Shown here one piece after another: positions 45,722 through 54,915 of a stretch of DNA of 63,200 bases. The stretch is taken from assembly GCA_017883135.1 (NCBI GenBank), contig JADGOE010000010.1, forward strand, positions 1-63,200, in the 5' to 3' direction. The translations under genes and the position numbers were made by a program. The stretch is from Acidimicrobiales bacterium. Its GTDB lineage: Bacteria > Actinomycetota > Acidimicrobiia > Acidimicrobiales > RAAP-2. The stretch's first letter is position 1. Every line of letters starts with the position of its first letter. The notes beneath the pieces were generated by a model, which had not been told where the DNA came from, ran no database searches, and saw only the letters and a program-made list of their open reading frames with translations.

Positions 45722-46807
45722 TCATGGTGCATTGGAGGTGACTGCTTTCATTAGCCCGAGGATGGTCAACACGTCAGTGGTGAAGCCGGTCGCGTCGAGG
45801 CGGGCCGGATCAGTGGTTTCGTATCCGGTGGAGGGGTCCACGGTCAGGCCGAGATCATGTGTCGCAGCACCGGTTTCGAAGGCGAATCGGATCACCGGTG
45901 CCACGACGCTGTCCGCGACGTACCAGCCGTACCGCTGCGCATCGGCGGCCAGTACCCGACCCTGCCGTGTGTGCCATCCGAAGTTCGCCAGGTCGGTCGT
46001 CGGGGGGATGGCCAACAGAGTACCCATTGTCAGCGCGGGATCGGTGCCCTCGTAGGTTGCGGCGGCAGTGGCATCGGCGGAACGGGCGGGCCAGCGCCAG
46101 TGGAGTGCAGCGGAGAGCACTCCGGCAGGCAAGACGACGGCCAGGGCATGGTCGACCCGGTGCGCGATCTCTCCCTTGCGCAACAGTCCACCGAGTGCGG
46201 GGAGACCCGAGGCTCGGCCGGCGCCAACCAAGCCGTCGCCGTTCTGCACGTCGATCCCGTGCGCGGCCGGACCGTCCGGCACGACCGAGAGCAGTGGCCC
46301 GCCGGGGTTCCGCCAGGCGCCGCCGCCGATATCGGCAAGGCCGGTTAAGGGGTCGACCAGCACGAACAGCGCGTTGCCGAAGGGGTTGGTCCGCACTGCG
46401 GTACAGGCGTTCGCCGAGAGGTGGCGGTGGTAGAGGACGGTGCCGGTGGCCGTCGCCCGCTCGGCCGGCGACCATCCGGCGCTGAGCATGATGTCGGTGG
46501 GAGGTGCCTTCGGACTGGTCGTGCAGATCGTCACGAGATCGGTGCCGATCCTCACCGGGCTGCCCGGTGCGCCACGCATCGCCGCTGACACGTCTGTGAA
46601 GGTTGCGCCGGAAGGAACCGGCCGGTTCCAGATCGACGTGGGCGCGAATGGGTGGGTCGGTACGCCTTTGATCGCCGCTGCGGTGATCTTCGGCCCGGTC
46701 GTCGCCTGTGACGACCGGGCATACCCGACGCAAGCGCCGACCAACGAAGTGCAACCCGTGGCGAGCGCAATCACCGTCGCTGCGCGCCGTCCCGCCTTGC
46801 TGCTCAT
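45722..46807 (-). CDS. Exported protein of unknown function, possible lipoprotein
   Basis: A 361-residue protein I cannot assign to a named family. The N-terminus is a signal peptide (RRAATVIALATGCTSLVGAC), with Cys26 in a degenerate lipobox VGAC. The mature part starts HPFAPTSIWNRPV and contains GHGIDVQNGDG-like, RKGEIAHRVDHALAVVLP and HWRWPARSADA blocks, then a LAADAQRYGWYVADS segment. I recall similar HAL.....WPA.rsD and YGxYVxD patterns in uncharacterised exported proteins. It is monocistronic between trhA and acnA, both of which face away or converge. An extracellular carbohydrate-related role is only a guess. Confidence 0.7.
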   Translation of the reverse strand: MSSKAGRRAATVIALATGCTSLVGACVGYARSSQATTGPKITAAAIKGVPTHPFAPTSIWNRPVPSGATFTDVSAAMRGAPGSPVRIGTDLVTICTTSPKAPPTDIMLSAGWSPAERATATGTVLYHRHLSANACTAVRTNPFGNALFVLVDPLTGLADIGGGAWRNPGGPLLSVVPDGPAAHGIDVQNGDGLVGAGRASGLPALGGLLRKGEIAHRVDHALAVVLPAGVLSAALHWRWPARSADATAAATYEGTDPALTMGTLLAIPPTTDLANFGWHTRQGRVLAADAQRYGWYVADSVVAPVIRFAFETGAATHDLGLTVDPSTGYETTDPARLDATGFTTDVLTILGLMKAVTSNAP

Positions 46808-46896
46808 CGCACTCTTTCGAGCAGGTCGCCAAGACGGCTGGTCGGAGGTGGCATTGGCATGAACCTAGCTGCCTCCCCCGACCCGGTCGGTCGCCG

Positions 46897-49596
46897 TCAG
46901 CCCGCCATCTGGCGGAGCATGTAAGGCAGGATCCCACCGCTGCGGTAGTACTGGGCCTCCATTGGAGTGTCGATCCGCACCCGGGCTTCGAATTCGACCA
47001 CCCGGTCACCGTCGACGGCTCGGACTGCGGCGGTCTTGGGACTTACCCCCTCGTTGAGCGATCGGAGTCCGGTGATGGTGAACACCTCGTGCCCCGACAG
47101 GCCCAGCGAGGCGGCGTTCTGGCCATCGGCGTACTGCAGGGGAAGGACCCCCATCCCGATCAGGTTGGAGCGGTGGATGCGTTCGTAACTCTCGGCGATC
47201 ACGGCGCGGATGCCGAGCAACGCGGTCCCCTTGGCCGCCCAGTCGCGCGAGGATCCCGAACCGTACTCTTTGCCGGCGAGTACCACGAGGGGGACTCTCT
47301 CTTCGGAGTAGCGCACCGACGCGGCGTAGATGGTGGTCTGCTCGCCGTCGGGCAGGTGCAGCGTGAAGCCCCCCTCGGTGCCGGGAGCAAGTTGGTTGCG
47401 CAGCCGTACGTTGGCGAAGGTGCCCCGGACCATCACCTCGTGGTTGCCCCGACGCGCACCGTAGGAGTTGAAGTCGGTGCGCGCTACTCCGTGTTCGGCC
47501 AGATACTGCCCGGCCGGAGTGGACGGGCTGATGTTGCCGGCCGGCGAGATGTGGTCGGTGGTCACACTGTCACCGAGCTTGGCCAGCACCCGGGCCCCGA
47601 CCACGTCGGTCACCGGTGCGGGGTTCATGGAAAGACCTTCGAGGAAGGTGGGGAGCAGCACGTAGGTGGAGTCCCGGTCCCAACCGAAGGTGTCGCCGGT
47701 CGCCGTCTCCACCGCCTGCCACCGCTCGTCGCCGTCGAACACCGATCCGTACCGTTGACGGAACATGTCGGAAGTGAGCGATGAGCGGACGGCCTCGGTG
47801 ACCTCCTCCGACGATGGCCAGAGGTCGGCCAGAAAGACCGGCTCCCCGTCGGACCCGGCCCCCAGGGGATCGATGGACAGGTCGATGTCCATGGTGCCGG
47901 CCAGCGCATAGGCCACGACCAGCGGGGGTGACGCCAGGTAGTTCATCCGGACGTCCGGATGGATCCGGCCCTCGAAGTTCCGGTTCCCCGACAGGACCGA
48001 GACCACCGACAGGTCACCGTCCTGCACCGCCTCGGACACCCCTGGCAAGAGAGGCCCGGAGTTGCCGATGCAGGTGGTACAGCCGAATCCGACCAGGTCG
48101 AATCCGAGCTGGGCGAGCGGCTCGGTCAGGCCGGCCCGATCGAGATAGTCCATCACCACCCGTGAGCCCGGAGCGAGCGTGGTCTTCACCCACGGCCTGG
48201 CCTGCAGGCCCCGGTCCACGGCGCGCTTCGCCACCAGGCCTGCTGCCACCATGACCTGGGGATTGGAGGTGTTGGTGCAGCTGGTGATGGCCGCGACCGC
48301 CACGTGACCGTCCACGATCGGCGTCGTCGAGCCGTCCTCGAGCGATGCGGCGCCGGAGCGCTGCTCCCTGCCCAACGCGGTGCGGAACGACGACCCGGCC
48401 CCGGCCAGCGCGACCAGGTCCTGGGGCCGGGCAGGGCCGGCGATGCTCGGGACCACGGTGGAGAGATCGAACTCGATGACCTCCGAGAAGACCGGCTCGA
48501 CCCCGTCGGTCGAGTAGAACATCCCCTGTTCCTTGGCATAGGCCTCCACCAGGTCCACGTGGTCGGCGTCCCTGCCGGTGAAGCGCAGGTAGTCGAGGGT
48601 CACCTCGTCGATGGGGAAGATGGCGCAGGTGGCCCCGTACTCGGGGGACATGTTGCCGATGGTGGCCCGATTCGCCAACGGGACTGCTGCCACGCCGGGG
48701 CCGAAGAACTCGACGAACTTCCCGACCACGCCGTGCTGGCGAAGGAGGTTGGTGATGGTCAATACCAGGTCGGTGGCCGTGGTGCCCGGTGCCTGCTCGC
48801 CGGTCAGTCGGAAGCCGACCACCGGGGGCAGCAGCATCGACAGCGGCTGGCCCAGCATGGCCGCCTCTGCTTCGATGCCGCCTACTCCCCAGCCCAGCAC
48901 GCCGAGGCCGTTGACCATCGTGGTGTGGGAGTCGGTTCCCACCAAGGTGTCGAAGTAGGCCTGCCCGTCCTCGGTGGCGAACACCACCCGCGACAGGTAT
49001 TCGAGGTTGACCTGGTGGCAGATGCCGGTACCCGGCGGCACCACCCGAAATCCATCGAACGCCTGCTGGGCCCAGCGCAGGAGCTGGTATCGCTCGACGT
49101 TCCGCTGGTACTCGATGTCGACGTTCTCGTCGTAGGCATCGGCGCTCCCCGAGACCTCGGCGATCACCGAGTGGTCGATCACCAGTTCGACGGGTACCAG
49201 AGGGTTCACCTTGGCCGGGTCGCCCCCGAGCGCCACCAGGGCGTCGCGCATGGCGGCAAGGTCGACAACGCCGGGCACGCCGGTGAAGTCCTGCATCAGT
49301 ACCCGCTCAGGGGTGAGGGCGATCTCCGCGGCGTCCTCGCCACCGAGCCCATGGCGTTCGGGACGGTTCCCCCATCCGGCCACTGCCTCGATGTCTGCCG
49401 GTCGCACCGCTAGGCCGTCCTCGTGGCGGAGCAGGTTCTCGAGGATCACTTTGATCGAATAGGGCAGGCGGGCCACGTCGAACCGGTCGGCGAGCGCCGT
49501 GATCCGGCAGATCTCATACGTGGTGCCACCGACGGTCAGGCTGCCGCGCGCACCGAAGGAGTCCGGGGAGGCCGAAGGAGTGGGGGAGTGTGCCAT
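46897..49596 (-). CDS. acnA: Aconitate hydratase
   Basis: An 899-residue aconitase A-type enzyme of the TCA cycle, interconverting citrate and isocitrate. The 4Fe-4S cysteines are in [15 protein letters not shown] and [46 protein letters not shown] and the C-terminal swivel block [15 protein letters not shown] and [14 protein letters not shown] are complete. Length is normal. ATG 49596 lies at the start of a separate transcription unit. Confidence 0.96.
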   Translation of the reverse strand: MAHSPTPSASPDSFGARGSLTVGGTTYEICRITALADRFDVARLPYSIKVILENLLRHEDGLAVRPADIEAVAGWGNRPERHGLGGEDAAEIALTPERVLMQDFTGVPGVVDLAAMRDALVALGGDPAKVNPLVPVELVIDHSVIAEVSGSADAYDENVDIEYQRNVERYQLLRWAQQAFDGFRVVPPGTGICHQVNLEYLSRVVFATEDGQAYFDTLVGTDSHTTMVNGLGVLGWGVGGIEAEAAMLGQPLSMLLPPVVGFRLTGEQAPGTTATDLVLTITNLLRQHGVVGKFVEFFGPGVAAVPLANRATIGNMSPEYGATCAIFPIDEVTLDYLRFTGRDADHVDLVEAYAKEQGMFYSTDGVEPVFSEVIEFDLSTVVPSIAGPARPQDLVALAGAGSSFRTALGREQRSGAASLEDGSTTPIVDGHVAVAAITSCTNTSNPQVMVAAGLVAKRAVDRGLQARPWVKTTLAPGSRVVMDYLDRAGLTEPLAQLGFDLVGFGCTTCIGNSGPLLPGVSEAVQDGDLSVVSVLSGNRNFEGRIHPDVRMNYLASPPLVVAYALAGTMDIDLSIDPLGAGSDGEPVFLADLWPSSEEVTEAVRSSLTSDMFRQRYGSVFDGDERWQAVETATGDTFGWDRDSTYVLLPTFLEGLSMNPAPVTDVVGARVLAKLGDSVTTDHISPAGNISPSTPAGQYLAEHGVARTDFNSYGARRGNHEVMVRGTFANVRLRNQLAPGTEGGFTLHLPDGEQTTIYAASVRYSEERVPLVVLAGKEYGSGSSRDWAAKGTALLGIRAVIAESYERIHRSNLIGMGVLPLQYADGQNAASLGLSGHEVFTITGLRSLNEGVSPKTAAVRAVDGDRVVEFEARVRIDTPMEAQYYRSGGILPYMLRQMAG

Positions 49597-49714
49597 CCCC
49601 CCATTGTGCCCCGTTGGCCGGACCGGTGATTCAGCCGTCGCCGGGGCCGCTCCGGTGCCGGGCCGCCAGGTCCACCAGGTGCCGTGTCAGCAGGCGGCCA
49701 AGGAATCGGCGCAT

Positions 49715-50539
49715 TCAGGTGCGGGTGCGGTACCGGCGGACGGCCAGCGGTATCAAGAGGACGAGGAACCCGATCGTCCAGGCCACAGACTGGATGACCC
49801 ACGACGCGGTGGGCCCCCCGATCATCAGGGCGCGGCAGGCGCTGACCGTGACGCTCACCGGTTGGTAGGTGGCGAACCCCTGCAGCCAACTTGGCATCCG
49901 GTCGACCGGCACAAAGGCCGACGACACGAACGTGAGGGGGAAGAGCAAGGGGAAGGACATCACCTGGGCGGTCTCGCTGTTGGGGGCAGAGAGCCCGATG
50001 ACGGCAAAACCCCACGAAAGCGAGTAGGCGAACAGCAGTATGAGAAGGACTCCGGCCAGATAGGGGAGAACGCCCGTGGTCGGGCGGAATCCGACAGCGA
50101 ATCCCACCGCGGTCATGATGATCACCACGAAGACATTGCGGACCAGGTCGGCCGTCGTGCGGCCGGTCAGCACGGCGGACCTGGCCATCGGCAGCGCCCG
50201 GAACCGCTCGATGAGTCCCTTCTGCAGGTCCTCGGCCAAACCGATGCTGGTGCTCACTGCCCCGAAGGCGACGGTCTGCACGAAGATGCCCGGCATCAGG
50301 TAGTTGACGTAGTCGGTGCCCGGTGTGTTGATCGCCCCGCCGAAGACGTAGCGGAACAGCAGTACGAACATGATCGGCTGCACGGTCGAGAAGAACAGCG
50401 CCTCGGGGATGCGGGTGATTGCCAGCAGGTTCCGCTTGGTGATGGTGAGCGTGTCCGAAACGAACCAACGGAGCTTGCTCCCGATACCGGTCGCGGGGGG
50501 TGCACCCGACAGTGTGGGTGCGGTGATGGCAGTGGTCAT
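49715..50539 (-). CDS. ABC-2 type drug/lipid export permease (DrrB-like)
   Basis: A 274-residue ABC-2 permease with six membrane helices. The N-terminal TLTITKRNLLAITRIPEALFFSTVQP and the GLIERFRALPMARSAVLTGRTTADLVRN coupling region are typical of DrrB/NodJ-type proteins, and the QGFATYQPVSVTVSACRAL segment near the end is a further family block. The start overlaps the end of the ATPase gene by ATGA. The substrate is unknown, with daunorubicin-type drugs or lipids as family precedents. Confidence 0.9.
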   Translation of the reverse strand: MTTAITAPTLSGAPPATGIGSKLRWFVSDTLTITKRNLLAITRIPEALFFSTVQPIMFVLLFRYVFGGAINTPGTDYVNYLMPGIFVQTVAFGAVSTSIGLAEDLQKGLIERFRALPMARSAVLTGRTTADLVRNVFVVIIMTAVGFAVGFRPTTGVLPYLAGVLLILLFAYSLSWGFAVIGLSAPNSETAQVMSFPLLFPLTFVSSAFVPVDRMPSWLQGFATYQPVSVTVSACRALMIGGPTASWVIQSVAWTIGFLVLLIPLAVRRYRTRT

Positions 50540-51579
50540 GAGAACTCTCCGGTGGCGATGGGCAGGGCTTCCTCGGCGGCACGGACCCGCCGGCGGCGCC
50601 GAGTGGTTCCGTCGTCCTGCTGTTTCTCAGCCTCTTCGACAGTCCGATGGCCGGTCAACGAGAGGAAGACATCGTCGAGGCTGGGCTCGCGGAGGGTGAA
50701 GGCGGTCGGCACGATCCCTTCGCGGTCGAGCGCACGGAGCCCGAGCATGGCCGCCTCGGGACCGTTGTCGACGGTGACCTCGGCGAAGGTGCCGTTGACG
50801 ATCGAGCTGTGGGGCCCGAGGGTGTCGAGGACGGCGCCGGTCCGCCGCGCGTCCTCCAGGTTGGGAAGGCCGACCTCGAGCACGGTGGCGCCCAGGTCGG
50901 CCTTCATCGTGGCCGGCGTGCCCTCGGCGATGACGTGGCCATGGTCGAGCACGGCGAGGGTGTTTGCCAGCCGGTCGGCTTCTTCGAGGTACTGGGTGGT
51001 GAGCAGCACGGTGGTCCCCCCACCGACGAGGCTTTCGATGACCTCCCACAGGTCATTGCGGCTCTGCGGGTCGAGTCCGGTGGTCGGCTCGTCGAGGAAG
51101 AGGACGGTCGGTCTGGCGACCAGGGCCGCGGCCAGGTCGAGGCGCCGGCGCATGCCACCCGAGTAGGTCTTGAGCGGGCGATCGCCCGCGTCCGCGAGGT
51201 TGAACTGCTCCAACAGGTCGTTTGCCCGACCACCCACGTACGACCGGCTCAGGTGGTTGAGGTTGCCCACCATCACCAAGTTCTCGCGGCCGGTCAGATT
51301 CTCGTCGACGGCGGCGTACTGTCCGGCCAGACCGATCAGGCTCCGAACCAGTCCACCCTTCTTGACCACGTCGTGTCCGAGTACCCGGGCAGTGCCGCTG
51401 TCGGGACGCAGGATCGTGGTGAGTATGCGCACTGCGGTGGTCTTGCCCGAACCGTTCGGCCCGAGCAGGCCGAACACGGTGCCCTCTTCGACAGTGAAGC
51501 TGACCCCGTCCAGGGCACGGACCTCTCGCTTGCCGGTGAACGTCTTGGAGAGATTGTCGACTTCGATGGCGTACGGCAC
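50536..51579 (-). CDS. Daunorubicin-resistance-type ABC ATPase (DrrA-like)
   Basis: A 347-residue ABC ATPase. Walker A is GPNGSGKTTA, signature YSGGMRRRLDLAAAL, Walker B TVLFLDEPTTGLDPQSR, H-loop LLTTQYLEEADRLA. The C-terminal domain of about 110 residues with EPSLDDVFLSLTG is the DrrA C-terminal family. The start is GTG 51579. It forms an export complex with the downstream permease. The long C-terminal tail ends in a basic RRRRR stretch. Confidence 0.92.
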   Translation of the reverse strand: MPYAIEVDNLSKTFTGKREVRALDGVSFTVEEGTVFGLLGPNGSGKTTAVRILTTILRPDSGTARVLGHDVVKKGGLVRSLIGLAGQYAAVDENLTGRENLVMVGNLNHLSRSYVGGRANDLLEQFNLADAGDRPLKTYSGGMRRRLDLAAALVARPTVLFLDEPTTGLDPQSRNDLWEVIESLVGGGTTVLLTTQYLEEADRLANTLAVLDHGHVIAEGTPATMKADLGATVLEVGLPNLEDARRTGAVLDTLGPHSSIVNGTFAEVTVDNGPEAAMLGLRALDREGIVPTAFTLREPSLDDVFLSLTGHRTVEEAEKQQDDGTTRRRRRVRAAEEALPIATGEFS

Positions 51580-51602
51580 AGTGTCGCATTCCTGTGGTCC
51601 GG

Positions 51603-51620
51603 CTCGAGCTCGAGCTCGAG
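51603..51620. repeat. Three tandem copies of CTCGAG
   Basis: Three uninterrupted CTCGAG hexamers, each a 6-bp palindrome, lie 24 nt upstream of the ABC ATPase start. The rest of the gap (51580-51799) holds no gene. Confidence 0.6.
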
Positions 51621-51799
51621 CGAGTTGATGGTCAACTTCAGGCGACCGCCCAGCTGGCTATTGGGTATCTGGCAGGTCGAGCGAAGCACGATGCACTCGC
51701 ATCATACGGGGAGGTCCACCGGCGACCACACACGATGCCACCAGGCCCCGGAGAGAACCTATGGGGACAGGAGCCGGGGCGCCCGGCCTATCGGTTGAC

Positions 51800-51805
51800 T
51801 AGCCT
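51800..51805 (+). promoter_or_regulatory. -10 box TAGCCT for the second Bcp gene
   Basis: TAGCCT, 6 nt, then ATG 51812. TTGACT overlaps it just upstream but is too close to be its -35. Confidence 0.5.
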
Positions 51806-51811
51806 CCGATC

Positions 51812-52273
51812 ATGCAAAAGGGCGATCAGGCACCGGATTTCGAGCTCCCCGACGAAGACGGGGTTTCCAGGCGGTTGAGCGACCTGGCGGCATCGGGTCC
51901 GGTGGTGCTCTTCTTCTATCCGGCGGCGATGACCCCGGGGTGCACGATGGAGAGCTGCCATTTTCGTGACATGAAGGCGGAGTTCGACGCGGCGGGCGCC
52001 CAGCGGGTGGGCATCAGCGCCGATGAGGTGGAGAAGCAGAAGCGCTTCTCCGACAAGCACTCCTTCGACTACCCGCTGCTGTCCGATCCCGACGGCACGG
52101 TAGCGACCCAGTTCGGCGTCCGGCGCCGGTTCACCAGGCTCTCGCCCACCAAGCGGGCCACATTCGTCATCGGCTCCGATCTCCGAGTGATCGAGGTGAT
52201 CCAGAGCGAGGTACGCATGAACGTGCACGCCGATCGGGCGCTCGAGGTGCTCAAGGAGTACGCGGCGTCCTGA
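51812..52273 (+). CDS. Peroxiredoxin, Bcp family (second copy)
   Basis: A 153-residue Bcp-type peroxiredoxin with peroxidatic Cys44 in AMTPGCTMESCHF and resolving Cys49. It begins QKGDQAPDFELPDEDG and contains SADEVEKQKRFSDKHSF and ATFVIGSDLRV. It differs clearly from the copy at 39339, for example FFYPAAM instead of YFYPRDD, so it is an old paralogue or independent acquisition. It is leaderless by promoter position. Confidence 0.9.
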   Translation: MQKGDQAPDFELPDEDGVSRRLSDLAASGPVVLFFYPAAMTPGCTMESCHFRDMKAEFDAAGAQRVGISADEVEKQKRFSDKHSFDYPLLSDPDGTVATQFGVRRRFTRLSPTKRATFVIGSDLRVIEVIQSEVRMNVHADRALEVLKEYAAS

Positions 52274-52417
52274 TGGTGGCAACTGCCGAGTTGCCGAAGC
52301 ACCGGCGGGTGGCGTCGGAACCGGTTCGCCGATAGGCGGTGCACCGAGCGTCCCTGTCTCGGTCGCTCGTCGATGGGAAGCTGTTGCCATGTACCCGCGG
52401 TCGCTGACCCGGTCGGC

Positions 52418-52903
52418 ATGAGCCCCATGCCCGGACCCGGTCGTCTCGAGCAGTTGGCACAGGTCATTGCCGAGCGCGTGGTCACTCTGGTGATGGATGC
52501 CATCGACATGGACGAGCTGCTGTCCCGCATCGATGTGGACGCAATCGTGAGCCGGGTGGACGTCGACAGCCTCATCGACCGGGTGGACGTCGACAAGATC
52601 GTGAGCCGGGTGGACGTGGAGCGGATCATCGACCGGGTCGACGTCAAGAAGATCATCGACCGGGTGGACATCGATGCGCTGGTCGAGCAGACCGAGCTCG
52701 GGACGATCATCGCCCGGTCGACGAGTGGGGTGGCCTCCGAGGTACTCGATGCCGTACGGGCCCAGGGGGTCGGACTCGATGATTTCCTCGCACGGTGGGT
52801 GAATCGGATCCTCCGACGCTCGAGCGCGCAGTGGCCCCCCGGACCGCCGACCCTGGTGGGCGGCACCCCGGTCGCCATTGAGCTGACGGCGAGGGGACGG
52901 TGA
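52418..52903 (+). CDS. Protein with six tandem 9-residue IDRVDVD-type repeats
   Basis: A 161-residue protein. Residues about 11-33 are a helix (LEQLAQVIAERVVTLVMDA), residues 34-87 are six consecutive 9-residue units of the form [LI][IV][SD]R[IV]DV[DEK]x, and residues 88-105 are a degenerate continuation. The C-terminal part is basic and hydrophilic, with no clear membrane helix. The function is unknown. The regular alternation of hydrophobic and charged residues suggests a solenoid or a long amphipathic surface. Its stop overlaps the RDD gene ATG (TGATG), so the two products probably work together at the membrane. Starts at 52373 or 52427 are alternatives. Confidence 0.75.
   Translation: MSPMPGPGRLEQLAQVIAERVVTLVMDAIDMDELLSRIDVDAIVSRVDVDSLIDRVDVDKIVSRVDVERIIDRVDVKKIIDRVDIDALVEQTELGTIIARSTSGVASEVLDAVRAQGVGLDDFLARWVNRILRRSSAQWPPGPPTLVGGTPVAIELTARGR
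52517..52678 (+). repeat. 27-bp coding tandem repeat, six units
   Basis: Six 27-bp units encode the 9-residue repeats of the preceding entry. Units differ mainly at the third, eighth and ninth residues. Confidence 0.85.
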
Positions 52904-53424
52904 TGGCGTCCGGAGTCCCCACCAAGCCGGTGGAGGGCCGCCAGGGCAACTACGCGGGAGCCGTCACCCGTCTGGTCGCGTTCGCCGCCGACGTGGGAGC
53001 CTCCTGGGGTCTGTTCACCGTGGGAGCTGCGGCCCTGACCTTCTCCATCCAACTGGTCTCGGGTGTGAAGATCACGCTGACCAGTTACCAGGTGGCGTCC
53101 TTGATCTCCCTGATCATCTGGGAGTTCCTCTACTTCGCCTACCAGTGGTCGCTGGGGGGGAAGACCATCGGTATGGCGGTCCTCGGCATCCGGGTGGTCC
53201 GAACCGACGGCACCCCGATCGGCCCGCGCCAGGCGGTGGTGCGGACGCTGACCCTTCCCCTCAGCTTCCTCCTGCTGGGGCTGGGCTTCATAGGGATCCT
53301 GTTGAATCGCGATCGGCACGCACTTCACGATCGACTGGCCAGGACTGTCGTGGTCTACTCGTGGGACGCCCGGGCTGCCCGCCTGCGCTGGCTGGCCAGT
53401 CAGGACGCAGGCACCGCGAACTGA
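52903..53424 (+). CDS. RDD-family membrane protein
   Basis: A 173-residue RDD protein with three membrane helices (about residues 20-42, 55-75 and 105-125). The family residues appear as RLVAFAADV (R and D of the first helix) and as GIRVVRTDG and LNRDRHALHDRLARTVVV near the end. Function in the family is uncertain; ion transport or a modifier role has been proposed. ATG 52903 with GAGGGG 6 nt upstream is preferred over GTG 52900. It follows the repeat protein and precedes the sigma factor by 28 nt. Confidence 0.88.
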   Translation: MASGVPTKPVEGRQGNYAGAVTRLVAFAADVGASWGLFTVGAAALTFSIQLVSGVKITLTSYQVASLISLIIWEFLYFAYQWSLGGKTIGMAVLGIRVVRTDGTPIGPRQAVVRTLTLPLSFLLLGLGFIGILLNRDRHALHDRLARTVVVYSWDARAARLRWLASQDAGTAN

Positions 53425-53426
53425 AA

Positions 53427-53445
53427 CCCGGGCACTGTGCCAGGG
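53427..53445. promoter_or_regulatory. Palindrome between the RDD and sigma-factor genes
   Basis: CCC-n-GGCAC-T-GTGCC-n-GGG, a 19-nt near-perfect palindrome in the 28-nt gap. It may be an operator for the alkylation-repair operon or a hairpin after the RDD gene. No T-tract follows. Confidence 0.4.
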
Positions 53446-53452
53446 TGTCGGT

Positions 53453-54139
53453 GTGCGCAACCGATCGGCAGCCGCCGGTGTTGAGAAGGGTATGCACACG
53501 GACGCCAGCGGCCCTGCCGGTTCCCTTCTTCGGGCGCCGACCGTCGACCCGGGTCCGGCGCCTGTTGCCCTCCCTCCGATCGCCGAGATCGACTCGGCTT
53601 TCATGTGCCTGTTCGTCGAGCAGAGGGACCGCCTCTACTCGGCGGCGTTGCGGCTGACCGGCCGACCCCACGACGCCGAGGACCTGGCGGCAGAGGCGTT
53701 TCTGCGCGCCTACCGGTCGTTGTGCTCGTTCGACTACGAACGCCTCGAGACCTTGCAGCCACGGGCGTGGTTGAGCGCCATACTTGTCAACGTGTGGCGG
53801 AACCAACGCCGTGCTGCCTCGCGGCGACCGGCCATCGTTTCATCTGCCGCCATCGACGCCCCCGAGACTGTGGATCCCAAGGCCGGTGTTGAGGAGCAGG
53901 CAGAGGGAAGTGCCGAAGCCAGGGCGTTGGGGAGCATGCTCCTCGAGCTCCCCGATCGCCAGCGGGTCGCCGTGGTGCTCCGCTACATCGCCGATCTCCC
54001 CATCGCCGAGATCGCCGATGTGATGGGGTGTCCGAGTGGGACGGTGAAGTCCCACATCAGCAGGGGGCTCGCTCGGCTGCGGCCGATAGCGGAGCTACCT
54101 AACGGTGTTGAGCGAGCAGACGAAGGGAGTCCCCGATGA
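53453..54139 (+). CDS. ECF-type sigma-70 factor linked to alkylation repair
   Basis: A 228-residue two-domain sigma factor with a disordered N-terminal extension of about 45 residues. Region 2 spans about residues 48-122 (LYSAALRLTGRPHDAEDLAAEAFLRAYRSL). Region 4 spans about 162-210 (LLELPDRQRVAVVLRYIADLPIAEIADVMGCPSGTVKSH in outline). No anti-sigma gene with a membrane helix follows; instead the stop overlaps, by ATGA, the start of a methyltransferase/Ada-zinc protein. By position that protein is the likely regulator. GTG 53453 is chosen with AGGG upstream; ATG 53492 is an alternative. Confidence 0.88.
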   Translation: MRNRSAAAGVEKGMHTDASGPAGSLLRAPTVDPGPAPVALPPIAEIDSAFMCLFVEQRDRLYSAALRLTGRPHDAEDLAAEAFLRAYRSLCSFDYERLETLQPRAWLSAILVNVWRNQRRAASRRPAIVSSAAIDAPETVDPKAGVEEQAEGSAEARALGSMLLELPDRQRVAVVLRYIADLPIAEIADVMGCPSGTVKSHISRGLARLRPIAELPNGVERADEGSPR

Positions 54140-54900
54140 TCGAGTACGAGGACCGCTTGTTGGCCGGCATCCTGTCACAGTTGACGGAGGCCGCACCCCC
54201 GCAACTGACGGACCGCATCGTCGCCCGCTGGGCGTACGTCGAGGGCCCCGTTGAGGACGTCTACGTTGCGTTCACCACCGTCGGGATCTCCAGTGTGGTT
54301 CCGGCGTCCACTGTCGGAGGTGCCGAGGAATTCGCTGCCGACTTCAGCCGGCGGTTCGGCAAGCCCTTGTTGCCTGCAGCACGACAGCCCGAAGGTGTGG
54401 CCCGGGCCCTTCGCAGCGGACGAGCCACCGACCTCCGGTTCGACCTGGGTGCCCTGACCCCTTTCGAGCGGGCCGTGCTCGGCGTCACCCTGCAGATCCC
54501 CCCGGGCGAACTCCGTCCCTACTCGTGGGTGGCCGGCCGGATCGACCGGCCCCGAGCGGTGCGTGCCGTGGGCACCGCCCTCGGCCACAACCCGGTTCCG
54601 GTGCTGATCCCCTGTCACCGGGTCATTCGGTCGGATGGGCACATAGGCCAGTACGGGTTCGGGCAGGCGATGAAGCGGCGGCTCCTCGACGCAGAGGGCG
54701 TGGACGTCGATCTGGTCGAGGGCATGGTCAGGGGGGGAGCCGTCTACGTGGGCGACGCCTCCACCCAGGTCGTCTGCATGCCCACCTGCCGCCGTGCGCG
54801 GGATGCCGCCACCGAGGATCGCCGGCCCTTCCGGCGGCTGGGCGATGCGCTCGCCGGTGGATACCGGCTGTGTCCGGAGTGCCGGCCGGTGGGCAGGTAG
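54136..54900 (+). CDS. O6-methylguanine-DNA methyltransferase fused to C-terminal Ada-type zinc domain
   Basis: A 254-residue protein with an unusual order. A 30-residue helical head (DRLLAGILSQLTEAAPPQLTDR) resembles those of regulators encoded next to ECF sigma factors. Residues about 35-190 are a complete MGMT with acceptor Cys160 in VLIPCHRVIRSDG and a QYGFG-KRRLLDAEG end. Residues about 200-252 match the Ada N-terminal methyl-phosphotriester domain: YVGDASTQVVCMPTC, then LAGGYRLCPECRP, giving zinc cysteines 214, 218, 246 and 249 (C-x3-C-x27-C-x2-C). In E. coli Ada this zinc domain is N-terminal and linked through AraC helices to MGMT. Here it is C-terminal and the AraC part is absent. 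It probably repairs methylated DNA and senses damage for the sigma factor. Confidence 0.85.
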   Translation: MIEYEDRLLAGILSQLTEAAPPQLTDRIVARWAYVEGPVEDVYVAFTTVGISSVVPASTVGGAEEFAADFSRRFGKPLLPAARQPEGVARALRSGRATDLRFDLGALTPFERAVLGVTLQIPPGELRPYSWVAGRIDRPRAVRAVGTALGHNPVPVLIPCHRVIRSDGHIGQYGFGQAMKRRLLDAEGVDVDLVEGMVRGGAVYVGDASTQVVCMPTCRRARDAATEDRRPFRRLGDALAGGYRLCPECRPVGR

Positions 54901-54915
54901 ACGGTGGGCAGGTAG
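54888..54915 (+). repeat. Tandem GGTGGGCAGGTAG duplication carrying two stops
   Basis: A 13-bp sequence occurs at 54888-54900 and again at 54903-54915, each ending in an in-frame TAG. The first TAG ends the methyltransferase gene and the second precedes the alkB GTG. The GGGCAGG part doubles as a ribosome site. Confidence 0.8.

Noticed and set aside
52517-52678. CRISPR array
   Set aside because: The 27-bp units are contiguous, without spacers, and encode a regular 9-residue protein repeat. No CRISPR-like repeat-spacer pattern was seen elsewhere in the window.
54898-54915. TAG readthrough or pyrrolysine-like recoding between the MGMT fusion and alkB
   Set aside because: Two TAGs, a good ribosome site and a GTG start explain the arrangement without recoding. 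Shared frame alone is weak evidence.
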